Positions 1 to 12,135 of a DNA stretch of 64,000 nucleotides are shown piece by piece. The notes beneath the pieces are model-generated. The model was not told the DNA's origin, did not search any database, and saw nothing but the letters and a program-made list of their open reading frames with translations. How positions within the stretch are numbered: the stretch's first letter is position 1; each line of letters begins with the position of its first letter. Location of the stretch: NCBI RefSeq assembly GCF_002892535.1, contig NZ_CP024847.1:2728001-2792000 (forward strand), written 5' to 3'. Made by a program: the position numbers and the translations under genes. Source of the DNA: Aquella oligotrophica (GTDB lineage Bacteria; Pseudomonadota; Gammaproteobacteria; Burkholderiales; UBA11063).

Positions 1-1
1 A

Positions 2-271
2 TTTACAATTCAGATTGGACCAATTTCTTATGATGACTACTCCCAGTTATTACCTAACTCTAAAAAATTTAAACTACTTCATCAATCGGTTAGTTTATAT
101 ATTGATCAACCATTAATTTGGGATGTAGAATTATCAATTCTAGGAGAAGAAGTCCCTGGAATAACTCTTGGAAAAATAAATGGTGCACAACTGGGATATG
201 ATAGCTGGCTTTTAGATAAGAAAGCTTCAAGAAAGGCTGTTTATAATGTCAGATTTGATTATATTGAATAA
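2..271 (+). CDS. tssG: TssG (ImpH/VasB), type VI secretion baseplate protein, C-terminal fragment
   Basis: An open frame enters from the left edge and encodes the last 89 residues of a protein before TAA at 269-271. The fragment has the layout of the TssG C-terminus: an IQIGPISYDDYSQLLP stretch, then a hydrophobic LYI segment, a WDVELSILGEEVPG segment, and a final LGYDSWL motif close to the end. In the known family TssG is a wedge protein of the type VI secretion baseplate and works with TssE, TssF and TssK in the cytoplasm. The start and most of the protein lie outside the window, so the rest of a T6SS cluster is expected to the left. A bidirectional hairpin follows directly. The family call rests on recalled C-terminal motifs only. 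Confidence 0.75.
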   Translation, partial: FTIQIGPISYDDYSQLLPNSKKFKLLHQSVSLYIDQPLIWDVELSILGEEVPGITLGKINGAQLGYDSWLLDKKASRKAVYNVRFDYIE

Positions 272-275
272 TATT

Positions 276-316
276 CCAACGGTTTTACTAACTCTTAGAG
301 ACATCAAAACCGTTGG
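276..316. terminator. Bidirectional terminator between tssG and rho
   Basis: A perfect 11-bp inverted repeat, CCAACGGTTTT (276-286) and AAAACCGTTGG (306-316), lies between two convergent genes. The T-rich and A-rich arms let it act on both strands. It is placed to end tssG transcription on the plus strand and rho transcription on the minus strand. Confidence 0.75.
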
Positions 317-334
317 TTAAATGAATAATTAAAA

Positions 335-1591
335 CTACCTAGTCATTGCATTAAAGAAATCACCATTATTCTTGGTTTCCCTGATTTTCTCAAGAACAAA
401 ACTACTCGCTTCAATCGGTTGTTTCTCAGACAAGAACTTCCGCAACACCCATAACTTTTGTAACTGATCCTTACTTAATAGTAACTCTTCACGACGAGTT
501 CCGGACCGTAAGATATCAATTGCCGGATAAACTCGGCGTTCTGCCAAAGTACGATCCATATGTAATTCCATATTTCCGGTACCTTTAAACTCTTCATAAA
601 TCACGTCATCCATGCGCGAACCAGTATCAACTAACGCTGTAGCTATGATCGTCAGTGAACCACCCTCTTCTATATTCCGTGCAGCCCCAAAGAAACGTTT
701 TGGTCGATGTAAGGCATTAGCATCAACACCACCAGTTAAAATTTTCCCCGAAGCAGGCGCAACCGTATTATAAGCACGCGCAAGACGCGTAATTGAATCA
801 AGCAAAATTACCACATCTTTCTTACTCTCAACCAAGCGTTTAGCCTTTTCCATAACCATCTCCGCAACCTGTACATGGCGCGCAGCTGGTTCATCAAATG
901 TTGAGGCAACAACTTCACCTTTTACCGAGCGTTGCATCTCAGTAACCTCTTCCGGGCGCTCATCAATCAATAATACAATCAGAACAACTTCAGGATGATT
1001 AGCTGTAATAGAATGAGCAATATGTTGAAGCATAACTGTTTTACCAGTCTTAGGTGGTGCAACCAGTAAACCACGCTGTCCTTTACCGATTGGAGAGAAC
1101 AAATCAATTACTCTTCCTGTATAATTCTCTTCACCCTTAATATCTCGCTCAAGGTGTATCTGCTGATCTGGAAATAATGGAGTTAAATTTTCAAATAATA
1201 TCTTATGTTTATTTGCCTCAGGTGGATTGCCATTAACTGTATCAACTCTTACCAAGGCAAAATACTTTTCACCTTCTTTTGGCATCCTAATTTCACCTTC
1301 AACGGTATCACCAGTTTGCAAATTAAAACGACGAATCTGACTTGGACTGATGTATATATCATCATGACTGGCTAGATATGAAGTATCTGGCGAGCGTAGA
1401 AAGCCAAAACCATCAGGCAAAACCTCAAGTACCCCACCACCGGATATATTCTCACCCTGTTCGGCAACTTTACGCAAAATAGCAAAAATCAGATCATGCT
1501 TACGCAGTCTGCTCGCCCCCTCAATATTATAACCAGCAGCCATTTCAACAAGCTGCGATACGTGAATATCTTTTATTTCTGATAAATGCAT
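335..1591 (-). CDS. rho: Transcription termination factor Rho
   Basis: The 418-residue product has the normal length for Rho, the hexameric RNA helicase/translocase that ends transcription of untranslated RNA. The N-terminal helical Rho_N region (about 1-45) is followed by a cold-shock-like RNA-binding domain that starts with GFGFLRSPD (about 62-70). The RecA-type ATPase core carries the P-loop APPKTGKT (about 178-185) and the Walker B segment [16 protein letters not shown]. The start [14 protein letters not shown] matches family N-termini. It lies 152 bases downstream of trxA on the same strand, with a strong hairpin between the two. Rho next to trxA is a common pairing in proteobacteria. 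Confidence 0.97.
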   Translation of the reverse strand: MHLSEIKDIHVSQLVEMAAGYNIEGASRLRKHDLIFAILRKVAEQGENISGGGVLEVLPDGFGFLRSPDTSYLASHDDIYISPSQIRRFNLQTGDTVEGEIRMPKEGEKYFALVRVDTVNGNPPEANKHKILFENLTPLFPDQQIHLERDIKGEENYTGRVIDLFSPIGKGQRGLLVAPPKTGKTVMLQHIAHSITANHPEVVLIVLLIDERPEEVTEMQRSVKGEVVASTFDEPAARHVQVAEMVMEKAKRLVESKKDVVILLDSITRLARAYNTVAPASGKILTGGVDANALHRPKRFFGAARNIEEGGSLTIIATALVDTGSRMDDVIYEEFKGTGNMELHMDRTLAERRVYPAIDILRSGTRREELLLSKDQLQKLWVLRKFLSEKQPIEASSFVLEKIRETKNNGDFFNAMTR

Positions 1592-1705
1592 GTTTTTATA
1601 ACACCTAAAAACCTGTTACTGTTAGTTTTAATTTCCTGCCAGACAATGAATTTTGAATTTTTGAGAATTTTTGTGGTATTTGGAATTACTCGATTTGATT
1701 GAAAG

Positions 1706-1737
1706 ATAAATAGTTGCCTTATTCGGCAACTATTTAT
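1706..1737 (-). terminator. Hairpin terminator or attenuator between trxA and rho
   Basis: A perfect 13-bp inverted repeat with a 6-base loop (arms 1706-1718 and 1725-1737, core AAATAGTTGCC / GGCAACTATTT) starts 6 bases past the trxA stop. The run of T after it on the minus strand is weak (TCTTTC), so it may stabilise the trxA mRNA end or only partly separate trxA from rho. Confidence 0.6.
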
Positions 1738-1742
1738 AATAA

Positions 1743-2066
1743 CTAGATATTGCTGTCAATAAATGCAGCCAGCTGACCTTTAGGTAAAGCACCAACCTTA
1801 GTTTCTACAACTTGACCATTTTTAAATAGCAATAATGTAGGAATTCCGCGCACTCCATAAGTTGCAGCAGAAACACTATTTTCATCCACATTAACTTTAA
1901 CAATTTTCAAACGCCCAGCGTATTCTTTAGATAAATCATCCAGAATTGGCGCAACCATACGGCATGGACCACACCACTCAGCCCAGAAATCGACTAAAAC
2001 AGGTACTTCTGACTTTAAAACATCAGCTTCAAATGAAGCATCTGTAGCATATACAACATTACTCAT
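1743..2066 (-). CDS. trxA: Thioredoxin
   Basis: Thioredoxin of 107 residues, the standard length. The redox site WCGPC is present (residues about 31-35), and the cis-proline sits in GIPTLLLF about 45 residues later. It reduces protein disulfides in the cytoplasm using electrons from thioredoxin reductase. The frame is open for 15 codons upstream, but the start at 2066 ([17 protein letters not shown]) was chosen because it matches family N-termini and follows a purine-rich AAGG. It lies between rpoC and rho on the same strand. Confidence 0.95.
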   Translation of the reverse strand: MSNVVYATDASFEADVLKSEVPVLVDFWAEWCGPCRMVAPILDDLSKEYAGRLKIVKVNVDENSVSAATYGVRGIPTLLLFKNGQVVETKVGALPKGQLAAFIDSNI

Positions 2067-2184
2067 AATTTTTAAAAACCTTAAAAAACCTTCGCCATTA
2101 TTATAGCACAATAAAAATATATTACTATAAATCTTAAATAAGTTTATTTTTTAGGGCACATTATATGTACCCACACAATAATAC

Positions 2185-5100
2185 TTACTGATCTAAGTCT
2201 AGTGCTGTACCATTATCATTAATTTGTGGTAGTTGGTGACCATGTTTAGCACGATGATAAGACAACCCGGTTCCGGCAGGAATCAGACGTCCCATAATCA
2301 CATTTTCTTTTAATCCACGTAGGTAATCAACGCGTCCAGATACAGCAGATTCAGTCAGAACTCGAGTAGTTTCCTGGAATGATGCCGCAGAAATAAACGA
2401 ATCAGTATTTAATGAGGCACGAGTAATACCCAAAAGAATATTTTTAAACTCCACAGGTTCTTTACCCGCAGCAATTAGGCGATCATTTTCATCAAGAATT
2501 GCTGAACGCTCAGCCTGTTCACCCTCAAGGAAAATTGCACTATCACCAGGATTTACAATCACTACACGACGTAGCATCTGACGTACAACCACCTCAATAT
2601 GTTTATCACTGATTTTTACACCCTGCAAGCGGTAAACTTCCTGTACCTCATGTGCGATATATTTAGATAATTCTTCAATACCCTTCATTTCTAGTAACTC
2701 ATGTGGATCAACTGGACCATCAACAATCATCTGTCCACGTTCCACATACTCACCATCATTAACTAGGATATGCTTATCTTTTGGAATTGCTAAATCAACT
2801 TCTTCACCACTTACAGCAAGAATTTTGATTTTATGTTTACCTTTAGTTTCTTTTTGGAAGGTAATTGTTCCAGATAAAGGAGCTAACATTCCCGCATCTT
2901 TAGGTATCCGCGCTTCAAATAACTCAGCAACACGTGGCAGACCACCAGTAATATCACGAGTCTTCATTGATTCTTGTGGTTTTTTCGCTATAATATCACC
3001 AGCATTTACATTCTGATTATCACGAACCGCAATAATATCACCAATCTGGAAAGAAATAATAACTGGCGCATCGGTTCCAAATATTTTAACCTCACGACCA
3101 GCTTCATCAAATAGACGCGCTACTGGACGCAAGTTTTTATCTTTAGATTTAGCACCTTTAACTTTAGCCGGATCAATTACTTTAAGCGCAGTTAAACCTG
3201 TTACGTCATCAGTTTCTTTAACTACTGTCAAGCCTTCTTCAACATTCTCAAGAACAATTGTACCAGAATGTTCAGAAATTACTGGGCGTGAATGTGGATC
3301 CCAACTAGCAAGCTTTTTACCAGCATCAACTTTTTCACCATCAGCAACGGCAAGTATTGAGCCATAAGGAATTTTATGTTGTTCACGTTCGCGGTTATGT
3401 TGATCCAAAATCACCAATTCAGCTGAACGCGAAACAATAACTTTTTCGCCAGATGGTTTAGTTACATAACGTAAATCTTTATAACCAACAATACCTGATG
3501 ATTTAGCTTCAACCTGACTCACAGCAGCAGCGCGCGAAGCCGCACCCCCGATGTGGAATGTACGCATCGTTAACTGAGTTCCCGGCTCACCAATTGATTG
3601 AGCAGCAATAATACCAACTGCTTCACCCTGATTAACCTGATAACCACGAGCTAGATCGCGACCGTAACATTTAGCACATAAACCATAGCGAGTATCACAA
3701 GTTAATGGTGTACGAACTTTAATTTCATCAATATTAGTTTGCTCAATTCGTTCTACCAATCCTTCATCAAGAAGAGTCCCAGCCGCAGCAATTACTTTAT
3801 TTGTATCATGATCAATAACATCTTCAGCAACAACGCGTCCAAGGATACGATCACGCAATGATTCAATTACATCACCACCCTGAATGATAGAGCGCATTAC
3901 TACACCATTGGTTGTACCGCAATCATCTTCAACGATTACCAAATCTTGGGTAACATCCACCAAACGACGCGTCAGGTAACCCGAGTTTGCTGTTTTAAGT
4001 GCGGTATCCGATAATCCTTTACGTGCACCATGGGTTGAGATGAAGTACTGCGATACCGTCAATCCCTCACGGAAGTTTGCTGTAATCGGAGTTTCCATAA
4101 TCTCACCCGATGGTTTAGCCATCAAACCACGCATTCCTGATAGCTGTTTAATCTGAGCAATCGATCCCCGCGCACCAGAATCCGCCATCATAAAGATTGA
4201 ATTAAATGAATCTTGATCTACAAGAGTACCATCTTTATCAGTTACTTTTTCTTTAGATAATTCACTCATCAGAGTCTTGGCAATATCCTCACCACAACGA
4301 CCCCAAATATCAATTACTTTATTATAACGTTCACCCTGTGTAACCAGACCTTCGTTATACTGCTGTAAAATCGCATCAACTTCAGATTGAGCTTTGGCAA
4401 CTTTATCATATTTTGAATTTGGTACATGCATATCATTAACACATACAGAGATTCCACCAATTGTTGAATAACGGAAACCCATATACATCAAATGATCGGC
4501 TAAAATCACTGTATCTTTAATCCCACACTTACGGAATGATACGTTGATTAATTTAGCAACTTCTTTTTTCTTCAATGCTTTATTGATTAATTCAAAATCT
4601 AGCCCCTGTGGCATAATTTGAGAAAGAATAGCGCGACCAACTGTAGTCTTACGACGAACAGAATGGCTAACCATATCGCCATTACCATCACGATGCCATT
4701 CTTCTAAACGCACTTCAACTAAAGCATGTAGTCCAACTTGACCGGTTTGATAAGCACGTTCAAGCTCTTTAAGATTGGCAAATATTGTGCCTTCACCTTT
4801 ATCATTAACTTTTTCACGAGTCATATAATAAAGTCCAAGAATAATATCTTGAGATGGAACAATGATTGGTTCACCATGAGCTGGTGATAATACGTTATTC
4901 GATGCCAACATCAAAGTGCGCGCTTCCATCTGCGCCTCAAGGCTCAATGGTACGTGTACCGCCATCTGATCCCCATCAAAATCGGCATTGAATGCTGCAC
5001 AAACCAGTGGATGTAATTGAATAGCTTTACCTTCAATCAATACTGGTTCAAAAGCCTGAATACCAAGACGGTGAAGTGTCGGTGCACGGTTTAATAATAC

Positions 5101-6402
5101 TGGATGTTCACGGATTACATCTTCAAGGATATCCCAGACCTGTGGATGCTCCTGCTCAACCATTCGTTTCGCATATTTAATTGAAGAAGCATAACCTAAA
5201 ATTTGTAACTTATGATAAACAAAAGGCTTGAAAAGCTCTAATGCCATAATTTTTGGCAACCCGCACTGATACAAACGCAGATTAGGACCAACCGTAATTA
5301 CCGAACGACCAGAATAATCAACACGTTTACCCAATAGATTTTGACGGAAACGACCTGATTTACCCTTAATCATCTCAGCAAGTGATTTTAATGGGCGTTT
5401 ATTCGCACCAGTAATCACCTTACCGCGCTTACCATTATCAAATAATGAATCCACAGCTTCTTGTAACATACGGCGCTCATTACGGAGGATAATTTCTGGC
5501 GCACGTAGCTGGATCAATTTGCGTAACCGATTGTTTCGGTTAATTACACGGCGATATAAATCATTTAAATCAGAAGTAGCAAAGCGTCCACCATCAAGAG
5601 CAACTAATGGACGTAATTCCGGTGGTAATACTGGAACACAATCCATAATCATCCACTCAGGTTTCATTTCTGAACGCTTGAATCCTTCTAGTACTTTCAG
5701 GCGTTTAGCCAATTTTTTCAAATTAGTTTCTGATTTGGTAGTAGCCATTTCTTCACGAATTGTACCAATCTCAGTTTCTAAATCAATTGACTGAAGCATT
5801 CTACGTACTGCCTCGGCACCGATTCCGACATCTAATTTGTCATCATCGTTATTTTCGATAAGAAAATTATACTGTTCAGGAGATAGAATATCTCCTTTTC
5901 TAATTGGAGTTTTGCCATCTTTAGGATGTAGCGGAGGTTCAACACGATCAAGGACTTCAATAACTGCATATGCTTCAAAATATAAAACGTGTTCAATATC
6001 ACGTAATGGCATATCAAGTACCATCCCCATTCTAGATGGTAATGATTTTAAGAACCAGATATGTGCAACCGGAGAAGCTAATTCAATATGCCCCATGCGT
6101 TCACGACGCACTTTAGATAAAGTTACTTCAACACCACACTTCTCACAGATTACTCCGCGATGTTTAATCCGTTTATATTTTCCACATAAACATTCATAAT
6201 CTTTAACTGGTCCAAAAATTCGTGCACAAAACAAGCCATCCCGCTCAGGACGTAAAGTACGATAATTAATCGTCTCCGGCTTTTTAATTTCACCATATGA
6301 CCACGAACGAATTTTTTCCGGGGAGGCTAAGCCAATACGGATACGACCATAATGTTCATTACTATCTTTATTATTAAGAAAGAGATTGTTAAACTCCAAC
6401 AT
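2185..6402 (-). CDS. rpoC: RNA polymerase subunit beta prime
   Basis: Intact 1405-residue beta-prime subunit, the usual proteobacterial length. The N-terminal zinc site is visible as CLCGKYK plus CEKCG (about residues 70-90). The catalytic magnesium site NADFDGDQM is near residue 460. Later come the switch and trigger-loop region (GARGS and [10 protein letters not shown]) and the second zinc cluster [19 protein letters not shown]. The subunit joins beta, alpha and omega to form core polymerase. It follows rpoB with a 177-base gap that holds a long inverted repeat. Unlike most betaproteobacteria, it is followed by trxA and not by rpsL-rpsG-fusA. Confidence 0.98.
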   Translation of the reverse strand: MLEFNNLFLNNKDSNEHYGRIRIGLASPEKIRSWSYGEIKKPETINYRTLRPERDGLFCARIFGPVKDYECLCGKYKRIKHRGVICEKCGVEVTLSKVRRERMGHIELASPVAHIWFLKSLPSRMGMVLDMPLRDIEHVLYFEAYAVIEVLDRVEPPLHPKDGKTPIRKGDILSPEQYNFLIENNDDDKLDVGIGAEAVRRMLQSIDLETEIGTIREEMATTKSETNLKKLAKRLKVLEGFKRSEMKPEWMIMDCVPVLPPELRPLVALDGGRFATSDLNDLYRRVINRNNRLRKLIQLRAPEIILRNERRMLQEAVDSLFDNGKRGKVITGANKRPLKSLAEMIKGKSGRFRQNLLGKRVDYSGRSVITVGPNLRLYQCGLPKIMALELFKPFVYHKLQILGYASSIKYAKRMVEQEHPQVWDILEDVIREHPVLLNRAPTLHRLGIQAFEPVLIEGKAIQLHPLVCAAFNADFDGDQMAVHVPLSLEAQMEARTLMLASNNVLSPAHGEPIIVPSQDIILGLYYMTREKVNDKGEGTIFANLKELERAYQTGQVGLHALVEVRLEEWHRDGNGDMVSHSVRRKTTVGRAILSQIMPQGLDFELINKALKKKEVAKLINVSFRKCGIKDTVILADHLMYMGFRYSTIGGISVCVNDMHVPNSKYDKVAKAQSEVDAILQQYNEGLVTQGERYNKVIDIWGRCGEDIAKTLMSELSKEKVTDKDGTLVDQDSFNSIFMMADSGARGSIAQIKQLSGMRGLMAKPSGEIMETPITANFREGLTVSQYFISTHGARKGLSDTALKTANSGYLTRRLVDVTQDLVIVEDDCGTTNGVVMRSIIQGGDVIESLRDRILGRVVAEDVIDHDTNKVIAAAGTLLDEGLVERIEQTNIDEIKVRTPLTCDTRYGLCAKCYGRDLARGYQVNQGEAVGIIAAQSIGEPGTQLTMRTFHIGGAASRAAAVSQVEAKSSGIVGYKDLRYVTKPSGEKVIVSRSAELVILDQHNREREQHKIPYGSILAVADGEKVDAGKKLASWDPHSRPVISEHSGTIVLENVEEGLTVVKETDDVTGLTALKVIDPAKVKGAKSKDKNLRPVARLFDEAGREVKIFGTDAPVIISFQIGDIIAVRDNQNVNAGDIIAKKPQESMKTRDITGGLPRVAELFEARIPKDAGMLAPLSGTITFQKETKGKHKIKILAVSGEEVDLAIPKDKHILVNDGEYVERGQMIVDGPVDPHELLEMKGIEELSKYIAHEVQEVYRLQGVKISDKHIEVVVRQMLRRVVIVNPGDSAIFLEGEQAERSAILDENDRLIAAGKEPVEFKNILLGITRASLNTDSFISAASFQETTRVLTESAVSGRVDYLRGLKENVIMGRLIPAGTGLSYHRAKHGHQLPQINDNGTALDLDQ

Positions 6403-6474
6403 TACGCTACTCCAAAAATTTTGCCGCTACTGCAATGAAAACTTCATTGCCTATTTTATTTGATGATTCATGTC

Positions 6475-6582
6475 TAAACTGCCAAATTAATTTGTAAGAG
6501 CGAGAAGTAAGGCGACGCCGTATACAATTAATACACAAGAAGCCTTACGCCAAAGCTATTACAAAATTAGTTGCGCAGTTTA
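6475..6582. repeat. Long imperfect inverted-repeat element between rpoB and rpoC
   Basis: The 108-base segment begins with TAAACTGC (6475-6482) and ends with its exact complement GCAGTTTA (6575-6582). Inside, the arms continue to match: CAAATTAATTTGTAA against a sequence complementary to TTACAAAATTAGTTG, then GTAAGGC (6507-6513) against GCCTTAC (6542-6548). The right end overlaps the rpoB stop codon. It could be a miniature dispersed element, or an mRNA processing hairpin of the rpoBC transcript. Confidence 0.6.
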
Positions 6583-9500
6583 TTCTTCGAGTTCCATATC
6601 GAGTGCCAACGCTCTCACCTCGCGAGTCAATACTCTAAAGGCTTCTGGAATCTGTGCAGAAATCTTATGCTCACCCTCAAGAAGACGTTCATACATTTCG
6701 GTACGACCTTCAACGTCATCTGATTTAACAGTTAACATTTCCTGAAGAATATATGCAGCACCGTATGCTTCAAGTGCCCACACCTCCATCTCACCGAAAC
6801 GTTGTCCACCAAATTGAGCTTTACCACCCAATGGCTGCTGAGTTACAAGTGAATATGGACCAGTTGAACGAGCATGTACTTTTTCGTCTACCAAATGGTG
6901 GAGACGAAGCATATACATATAACCAATTGTTACTGGACGATCAAATTGCATGCCAGTACGACCATCAAATAATGTCACCTGACCTGATTCAGGTAAATCT
7001 GCAAGTTTTAGCATTTCTTTAATTTCAACTTCTTTAGCCCCATCAAATACCGGAGAGGCAAATGGTACGCCTTTACGTAGATTCTGTGCTAGCTCATTAA
7101 ACTCAACTTCGCTCAGCTGATTTACATCTTCACCTTTACCTGCAGACTTATAAACCTGATCAACAAATTGTTTTACTTCAAGCATGTTTCTCTGATCACG
7201 CAACATTTTATCAATCTTATGCCCAAGTCCTTTAGCAGCAAGCCCTAAATGTACTTCAAGGATCTGTCCGATATTCATACGTGATGGAACCCCAAGTGGA
7301 TTAAGAACAATATCAACTGTACGTCCATCTTCCATATATGGCATATCTTCTACTGGTAATACTTTTGATACCACACCCTTATTACCATGACGTCCAGCCA
7401 TTTTATCACCAGGCTGTAAGCGACGTTTAATCGCAACGAAAACTTTAACCATCTTGATAACGCCATTTGGTAGATCAACACCTTGATAAAGCTTATCTTT
7501 TTGCACTTTAAAGCGCGCTTCAAGTTCGGCACGTTTTTCGTCAATAGCTTTAACCATCATGGTTAGTTGCTCATTGATCGCCTCATCTTTTAATTCAAGG
7601 GTCAACCAATCACGTTTAGCCATTCCAGCAAGTAACTCTTCGGTTACTTTACCTTTTTTATTTTTCAATTCTTGAGTAAGCAATGTCGATTTAATCCGTG
7701 TAGCCGCATCATCTTCAATAATCGTCATTTGATCACGAATATCTTGACGCAATCTACCAAGTTCAGCTTCAATATTTTCAAGGCTACGTGGATCAAGCTT
7801 GCTACCATCACGATTAAATACCTGAACATCAATTACTGTACCACTGATACCAACAGGTACACGTAAAGACGTATCTTTAACATCTGATGCTTTTTCGCCA
7901 AAAATTGCACGCAGTAATTTTTCTTCTGGAGTAAGTTGTACTTCACCTTTTGGAGTTACTTTACCTACTAAAACATCGCCTGGAGTAACCTCAGCACCGA
8001 TATGGATAATACCAGTATCATCAAGACGAGCTAATTGGCTTTGTGAAAGATTTGGTATATCGCGAGTAATTTCTTCATCACCTTGTTTGGTTTCACGAGC
8101 AACAACTGATAATTCTTCAATATGAATTGAGGTATATTTATCTGCTGCAACTAGCTTCTCAGAAACAAGAATTGAATCCTCAAAGTTGTATCCATTCCAA
8201 GGCATAAAGGCAACTAGAACATTCTGTCCAACAGCCAATTCACCAAGATCAGTAGCAGAACCATCCGCAACCACATCACCAGCAGAAATAATATCCCAGC
8301 TTTTACAATTGGTTTTTGATTGATACATGTATTTTGGTTACTACGTAAATACTTAACTAGATTATAAATATCAATACCAAGATCATTGCCAACGATTTCA
8401 TTCTCATTCACTTTGATAATGATACGATTACCATCAACAAAGTCAACAACACCGCCACGTTTAGCAATAACTACTGTCCCGGAATCAATTGCCGCAACCC
8501 GTTCCATACCAGTTCCAACCAAAGGACTATCAGCACGTACACATGGTACACCCTGACGTTGCATGTTTGAACCCATCAATGCACGGTTCGCATCATCATG
8601 TTCAAGGAATGGAATTAGCGAAGCGGCAACCGATACAACCTGATTAGTTGCCACATCCATATAATCAATTTCTTCACGTAAAACAAGTGTTGTTTCACCT
8701 TTTTTACGCGCAAACACCAGCTCATCCGCAAAAGAACCATCAGAACTAAGCGTTGCATTTGCTTGCGCAATAACTACTTTATCTTCATCAATTGCAGATA
8801 AGTACTCGATTTCATCAGTAACTCGATTATTCTCAACTTTACGATACGGAGTTTCCAAGAATCCATGCTGATTTGGTCTCGCGAATGCTGATAAAGAATT
8901 AATCAAACCAATATTCTGCCCCTCTGGAGTTTCGATTGGACATAAGCGACCATAATGAGTAACGTGTACATCGCGAACCTCAAATCCAGCACGATCACGA
9001 GTCAAACCACCCGGTCCCAATGCAGAAATACGACGCTTGTGAGTAATCTCAGACAGTGGATTAGTGTGATCCATAAACTGCGATAATTGGCTAGTCGAGA
9101 AGAAATCTTTCAAGCTGGATGTAACTGGTTTAGCACTTATTAACTTATTTGGCAATAAATCTTTTTCTTCAAGTGGTTGAGTCAACTTGTCTTTTACTGC
9201 TTTATCTATTCGCGACAATCCAATACGGAACTGATTTTCTACCAACTCACCAACACCACGAATCCGGCGATTACCCAAATGATCAATATCATCAATAACA
9301 CCACGACCATTACGTAATTCAATTAAAATAGCCAGCGATAAGATGATATCTTCTTTTGCTAATAAAACGGCTTCATTATCTGGCTGTTGTAAACTAGACA
9401 GCAGGTTTCTAAACCACTGTGGAGTTTTTGGATCTAATTCATGTAGATATGTACGGGAATTAAATTTAAATCGACCTACATTTGATAAATCATAAGTTTC

Positions 9501-10706
9501 AGCATTAAAGAAAGTACGATTAAATACGGTTGCTGCAATATCTTCAGAATATGGCTCACCTGGACGCATCATTTTATAAATCTGGTGGATTGCTTCTACT
9601 TTATTATCTGCAGTTTCTTTAGAAGCCTCTTCATCACGTAAAGTATCCGCCAGATATGAACCATGCTCAAGATCATTTACATACAAAGTCTTAATTTCTT
9701 TAATTGAACTTACTAACACATTTTTTACTAAATCTTCAGTAATCACTGTATTTGATTTAGCAAGTATTTCGCCAGTATCACGATCCAGTAAATCAGCACC
9801 TAAAATACGTCCTTCCAACTCTTCCACAGGAACTTCTATTTCGGTCAATCCAGCTTTTTCCAGATCACGGATATGCTTAGTTGTAATTTTTTTATCTTTA
9901 GCAACAATCAAATTACCATCTTTATCTTTGATATCGAAACGCGAAGTCTCACCTTTTAAGCGTTCAGAAATTATTTGCTTATAAATCCGTCCGCGCTTAA
10001 TAGCATAAACATCTTTATCGTAGAAAAGATCAATTATCTCATCATGACTATAACCAATTGCTTTCAATAACAAAGTAACAGTCATTTTACGTCGCTTATC
10101 AATACGGAAGTAAATCAGATCCTTGGCATCAAATTCAAGATCCAACCAGCTACCACGATAAGGAATTATTCTTGAAGAATAAAGTAGCTTATTCGCAGAA
10201 TGATTTTTACCATGATCATGCTCAAAATATACCCCAGGAGAACGATGCAACTGAGCAACCACAACACGTTCATTACCATTAATAATAAACGATGCAGTAT
10301 CTGTCATAAAAGGGATTTCTCCCATATATACATCTTCTTCCGCGGTATGTAATACAGTTTTATAATCAGAATCACGGTCAAATACAGTTAGGCGTACCTT
10401 GGCATGCAATTTTCCAGCATATGACACACCACGTAGCAAACACTCATAAACATCAAACATCGGACTACTAAGACTATAGCTAATAAAGTCCAAACGGGTA
10501 CTACCATTATTGGAAATAATTGGAAAAATATCATTGAATGCTTTTTGTAAACCAATATTTTGCCGTTTTGCTGGCGCTACTCCCTGTTGTAAAAAATCGT
10601 TATAGGAATTTTTTTGCATTGCCAGTAAATAGGGTACCTTCAAGAAGGCAGGCTGCTTGGCAAAGCTCTTACGAATACGTTTTTTTTCTGTGAAAGAATA
10701 GCTCAT
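6580..10706 (-). CDS. rpoB: RNA polymerase subunit beta, interrupted by a one-base frameshift
   Basis: Two overlapping frames together encode one RpoB. The first gives residues 1-804 (start [18 protein letters not shown]) and runs through [17 protein letters not shown]. The second resumes with [20 protein letters not shown] and ends in LALDMELEE. They join exactly if one G is added to the GGG at 8295-8297 (CCC on the plus strand), giving 1375 residues, a normal length for the subunit. Conserved blocks include [17 protein letters not shown], the rifampicin region [18 protein letters not shown], and the [15 protein letters not shown] and [23 protein letters not shown] motifs. The subunit is essential, so the break is probably a consensus error. 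It follows rplL after a 266-base gap with an internal hairpin. Confidence 0.95.
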
Positions 10707-10918
10707 AAGTAAGGCTCCGATGTGTATGAGTAAATAAAGAAAAAAGATAACCGAAATAACTACTTTTTACGTTTAAATTGCTATTGCTAAAATCATTCCC
10801 AATTAAAGTAAGGAATCAAATTATTAAAAACACTAGCAGCAATATTTATAAATTTAGTCGAAATAGTTATTTTTATTAGCTTTTAATTAGTGTTTGGCTA
10901 TTTGCCAATAAATACGGC

Positions 10919-10947
10919 AAAAGAGGCAACGTAGTGTTACCCCTTTT
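10919..10947 (-). terminator. Attenuator or RNase III hairpin in the rplL-rpoB gap
   Basis: On the minus strand the arms at 10936-10947 and 10919-10930 pair over 12 bases (with G-U pairs) around the loop ACTAC, and the 3' arm ends in CTCTTTT. It sits 26 bases past the rplL stop and 213 bases before rpoB. In E. coli this gap is known to hold a partial terminator and an RNase III site that set the ratio of L7/L12 to polymerase. I infer the same role here. Confidence 0.6.
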
Positions 10948-10972
10948 ATTTTCAAATTAACTGACAAGTTAA

Positions 10973-11347
10973 TTATTTCATCTCAGCTTTAGCACCAGCT
11001 TCGGTAATTTTCTTAACCAATGCTTCAGCATCAGCTTTTGCTACGCCTTCTTTAACTGCTTTAGGTGCAGACTCAACTAGAGCTTTAGCTTCAGCAAGAC
11101 CTAGACCAGTGATTTCACGAACCACTTTAATTGCAGCAACTTTATTTGCACCAGCTTCTGTAAGAACTACGTCAAATTCAGTTTTCTCTTCAGCAGCGGC
11201 AGCACCACCAGCAGCAGGGCCAGCAGCAACAGCAACAGCGGCAGCTGAAACACCAAATTTTTCTTCCATTTCTTTTACTAGCTCAGATAAATCCATAACG
11301 GTCATCTGACCAATTGCTTCAATAATTTCTACTTTAGAAACAGCCAT
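10973..11347 (-). CDS. rplL: Ribosomal protein L7/L12
   Basis: 124 residues, standard for L7/L12, the flexible stalk protein of the 50S subunit that recruits elongation factors. The N-terminal dimerisation helices (about 1-35, with [13 protein letters not shown]) lead into an alanine-rich hinge (about 37-52). The globular C-terminal domain carries [25 protein letters not shown], shown here only by its ends IKVVRE and [10 protein letters not shown]. It lies 51 bases downstream of rplJ. In the known system four or more copies bind L10, and the pair controls translation of its own operon. Confidence 0.97.
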   Translation of the reverse strand: MAVSKVEIIEAIGQMTVMDLSELVKEMEEKFGVSAAAVAVAAGPAAGGAAAAEEKTEFDVVLTEAGANKVAAIKVVREITGLGLAEAKALVESAPKAVKEGVAKADAEALVKKITEAGAKAEMK

Positions 11348-11398
11348 TTTTGACTCCTAATAAATCTTTAAAAATAATTAATTTTAACAACTGCTATA

Positions 11399-11896
11399 TT
11401 AAGCAGCTTCCTGTTCTTTTTTGTCTTTGATTGCAGCAACCAAACGAACAAAGCTAGCAGGGATTTGTTGCATAACACCCATAACTTGAGCAAGCAATTC
11501 ATCACGGCTAGGTATAGATGCTAATTGTTTAACACCAGCGGTATCAAGCAATTTTTCATTATACATACCAGCAACGATTTTTACTTTGTCATTAGCTTTG
11601 GCAAATTCGTTGATAATTTTTGCAGCAGCAACCGGATCTTCAGAAACACCATAAATCAATTGGCCAGTCATTTTCTCAGCCAATGGAGCAAACTTGGTAC
11701 CTTCAACTGCCTTACGTGCTAATGTATTTTTAATTACATGCAAGTAAACATTTGCTTTGCGGGCTTCACGGCGAATAGCAGTCAATGATTCAACTGTAAC
11801 ACCAGCATACTCAGCAACAACAACAGTTTGAGCACTACCAAGGGTTTCTGAGACCTGAGCGACAACGACTTTTTTACTGTCTAGGTTTAAACTCAA
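11399..11896 (-). CDS. rplJ: Ribosomal protein L10
   Basis: 165 residues, the normal size of L10, which anchors L7/L12 dimers to the 50S subunit. Family features are the N-terminal VSETLGSAQTVVVAEYAGVT segment, the RREARKANV stretch and KNTLARKAVEGT. The C-terminal helix that binds L12 contains LVAAIKDKKEQEAA. A 239-base leader with several hairpins separates it from rplA, as expected for the autoregulatory L10 leader. The start follows a CTCC complement (GGAG) on the plus strand, that is, a good ribosome binding site. Confidence 0.97.
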   Translation of the reverse strand: MSLNLDSKKVVVAQVSETLGSAQTVVVAEYAGVTVESLTAIRREARKANVYLHVIKNTLARKAVEGTKFAPLAEKMTGQLIYGVSEDPVAAAKIINEFAKANDKVKIVAGMYNEKLLDTAGVKQLASIPSRDELLAQVMGVMQQIPASFVRLVAAIKDKKEQEAA

Positions 11897-12135
11897 GGCT
11901 CAACTCCTAAATTTATAGTGGATTTAAACGATTTAATAGAGTAGTCAGAATGAGAACTTTATATCTGTCGAGTTTCCACTATCTGCGTAGGATTTCAGAG
12001 AAATTTAAGCGCTTGTTAAAAACAAACGACTCCCACGGTCTTTGATAATGATAAGGCAAAAGCCTTATCCCCAATTGACTCCAAAACTAGAGTCAAATTT
12101 TACAAACCCCGGCAAGAATTACCGAGGTTTAAAAA
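11897..12135 (-). promoter_or_regulatory. Candidate L10 leader region
   Basis: The gap between rplA and rplJ holds three hairpins on the minus strand. One is a 9-bp stem (12104-12130, AAACCTCGG with CCGGGGTTT) just after the rplA stop. One is a short GACTC/GAGTC stem at 12077-12094. One is a perfect GATAAGGC/GCCTTATC stem at 12050-12069. In other proteobacteria this position carries the mRNA structure bound by the L10-L12 complex to repress its own synthesis. I did not check the match to the known leader fold, so the regulatory role is inferred from position and structure. Confidence 0.5.

Noticed and set aside
2112-2184. A terminator just after rpoC.
   Set aside because: GGGCACA/TGTACCC is only a short imperfect stem, and the sequence after it on the minus strand is A-rich, so I could not support it.
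8214-8328. A programmed -1 ribosomal frameshift in rpoB.
   Set aside because: A -1 shift on GGG would rejoin the frames, but there is no XXXYYYZ slippery site and no downstream hairpin was seen. A missing base in the consensus is simpler, and no RpoB is known to be made this way.
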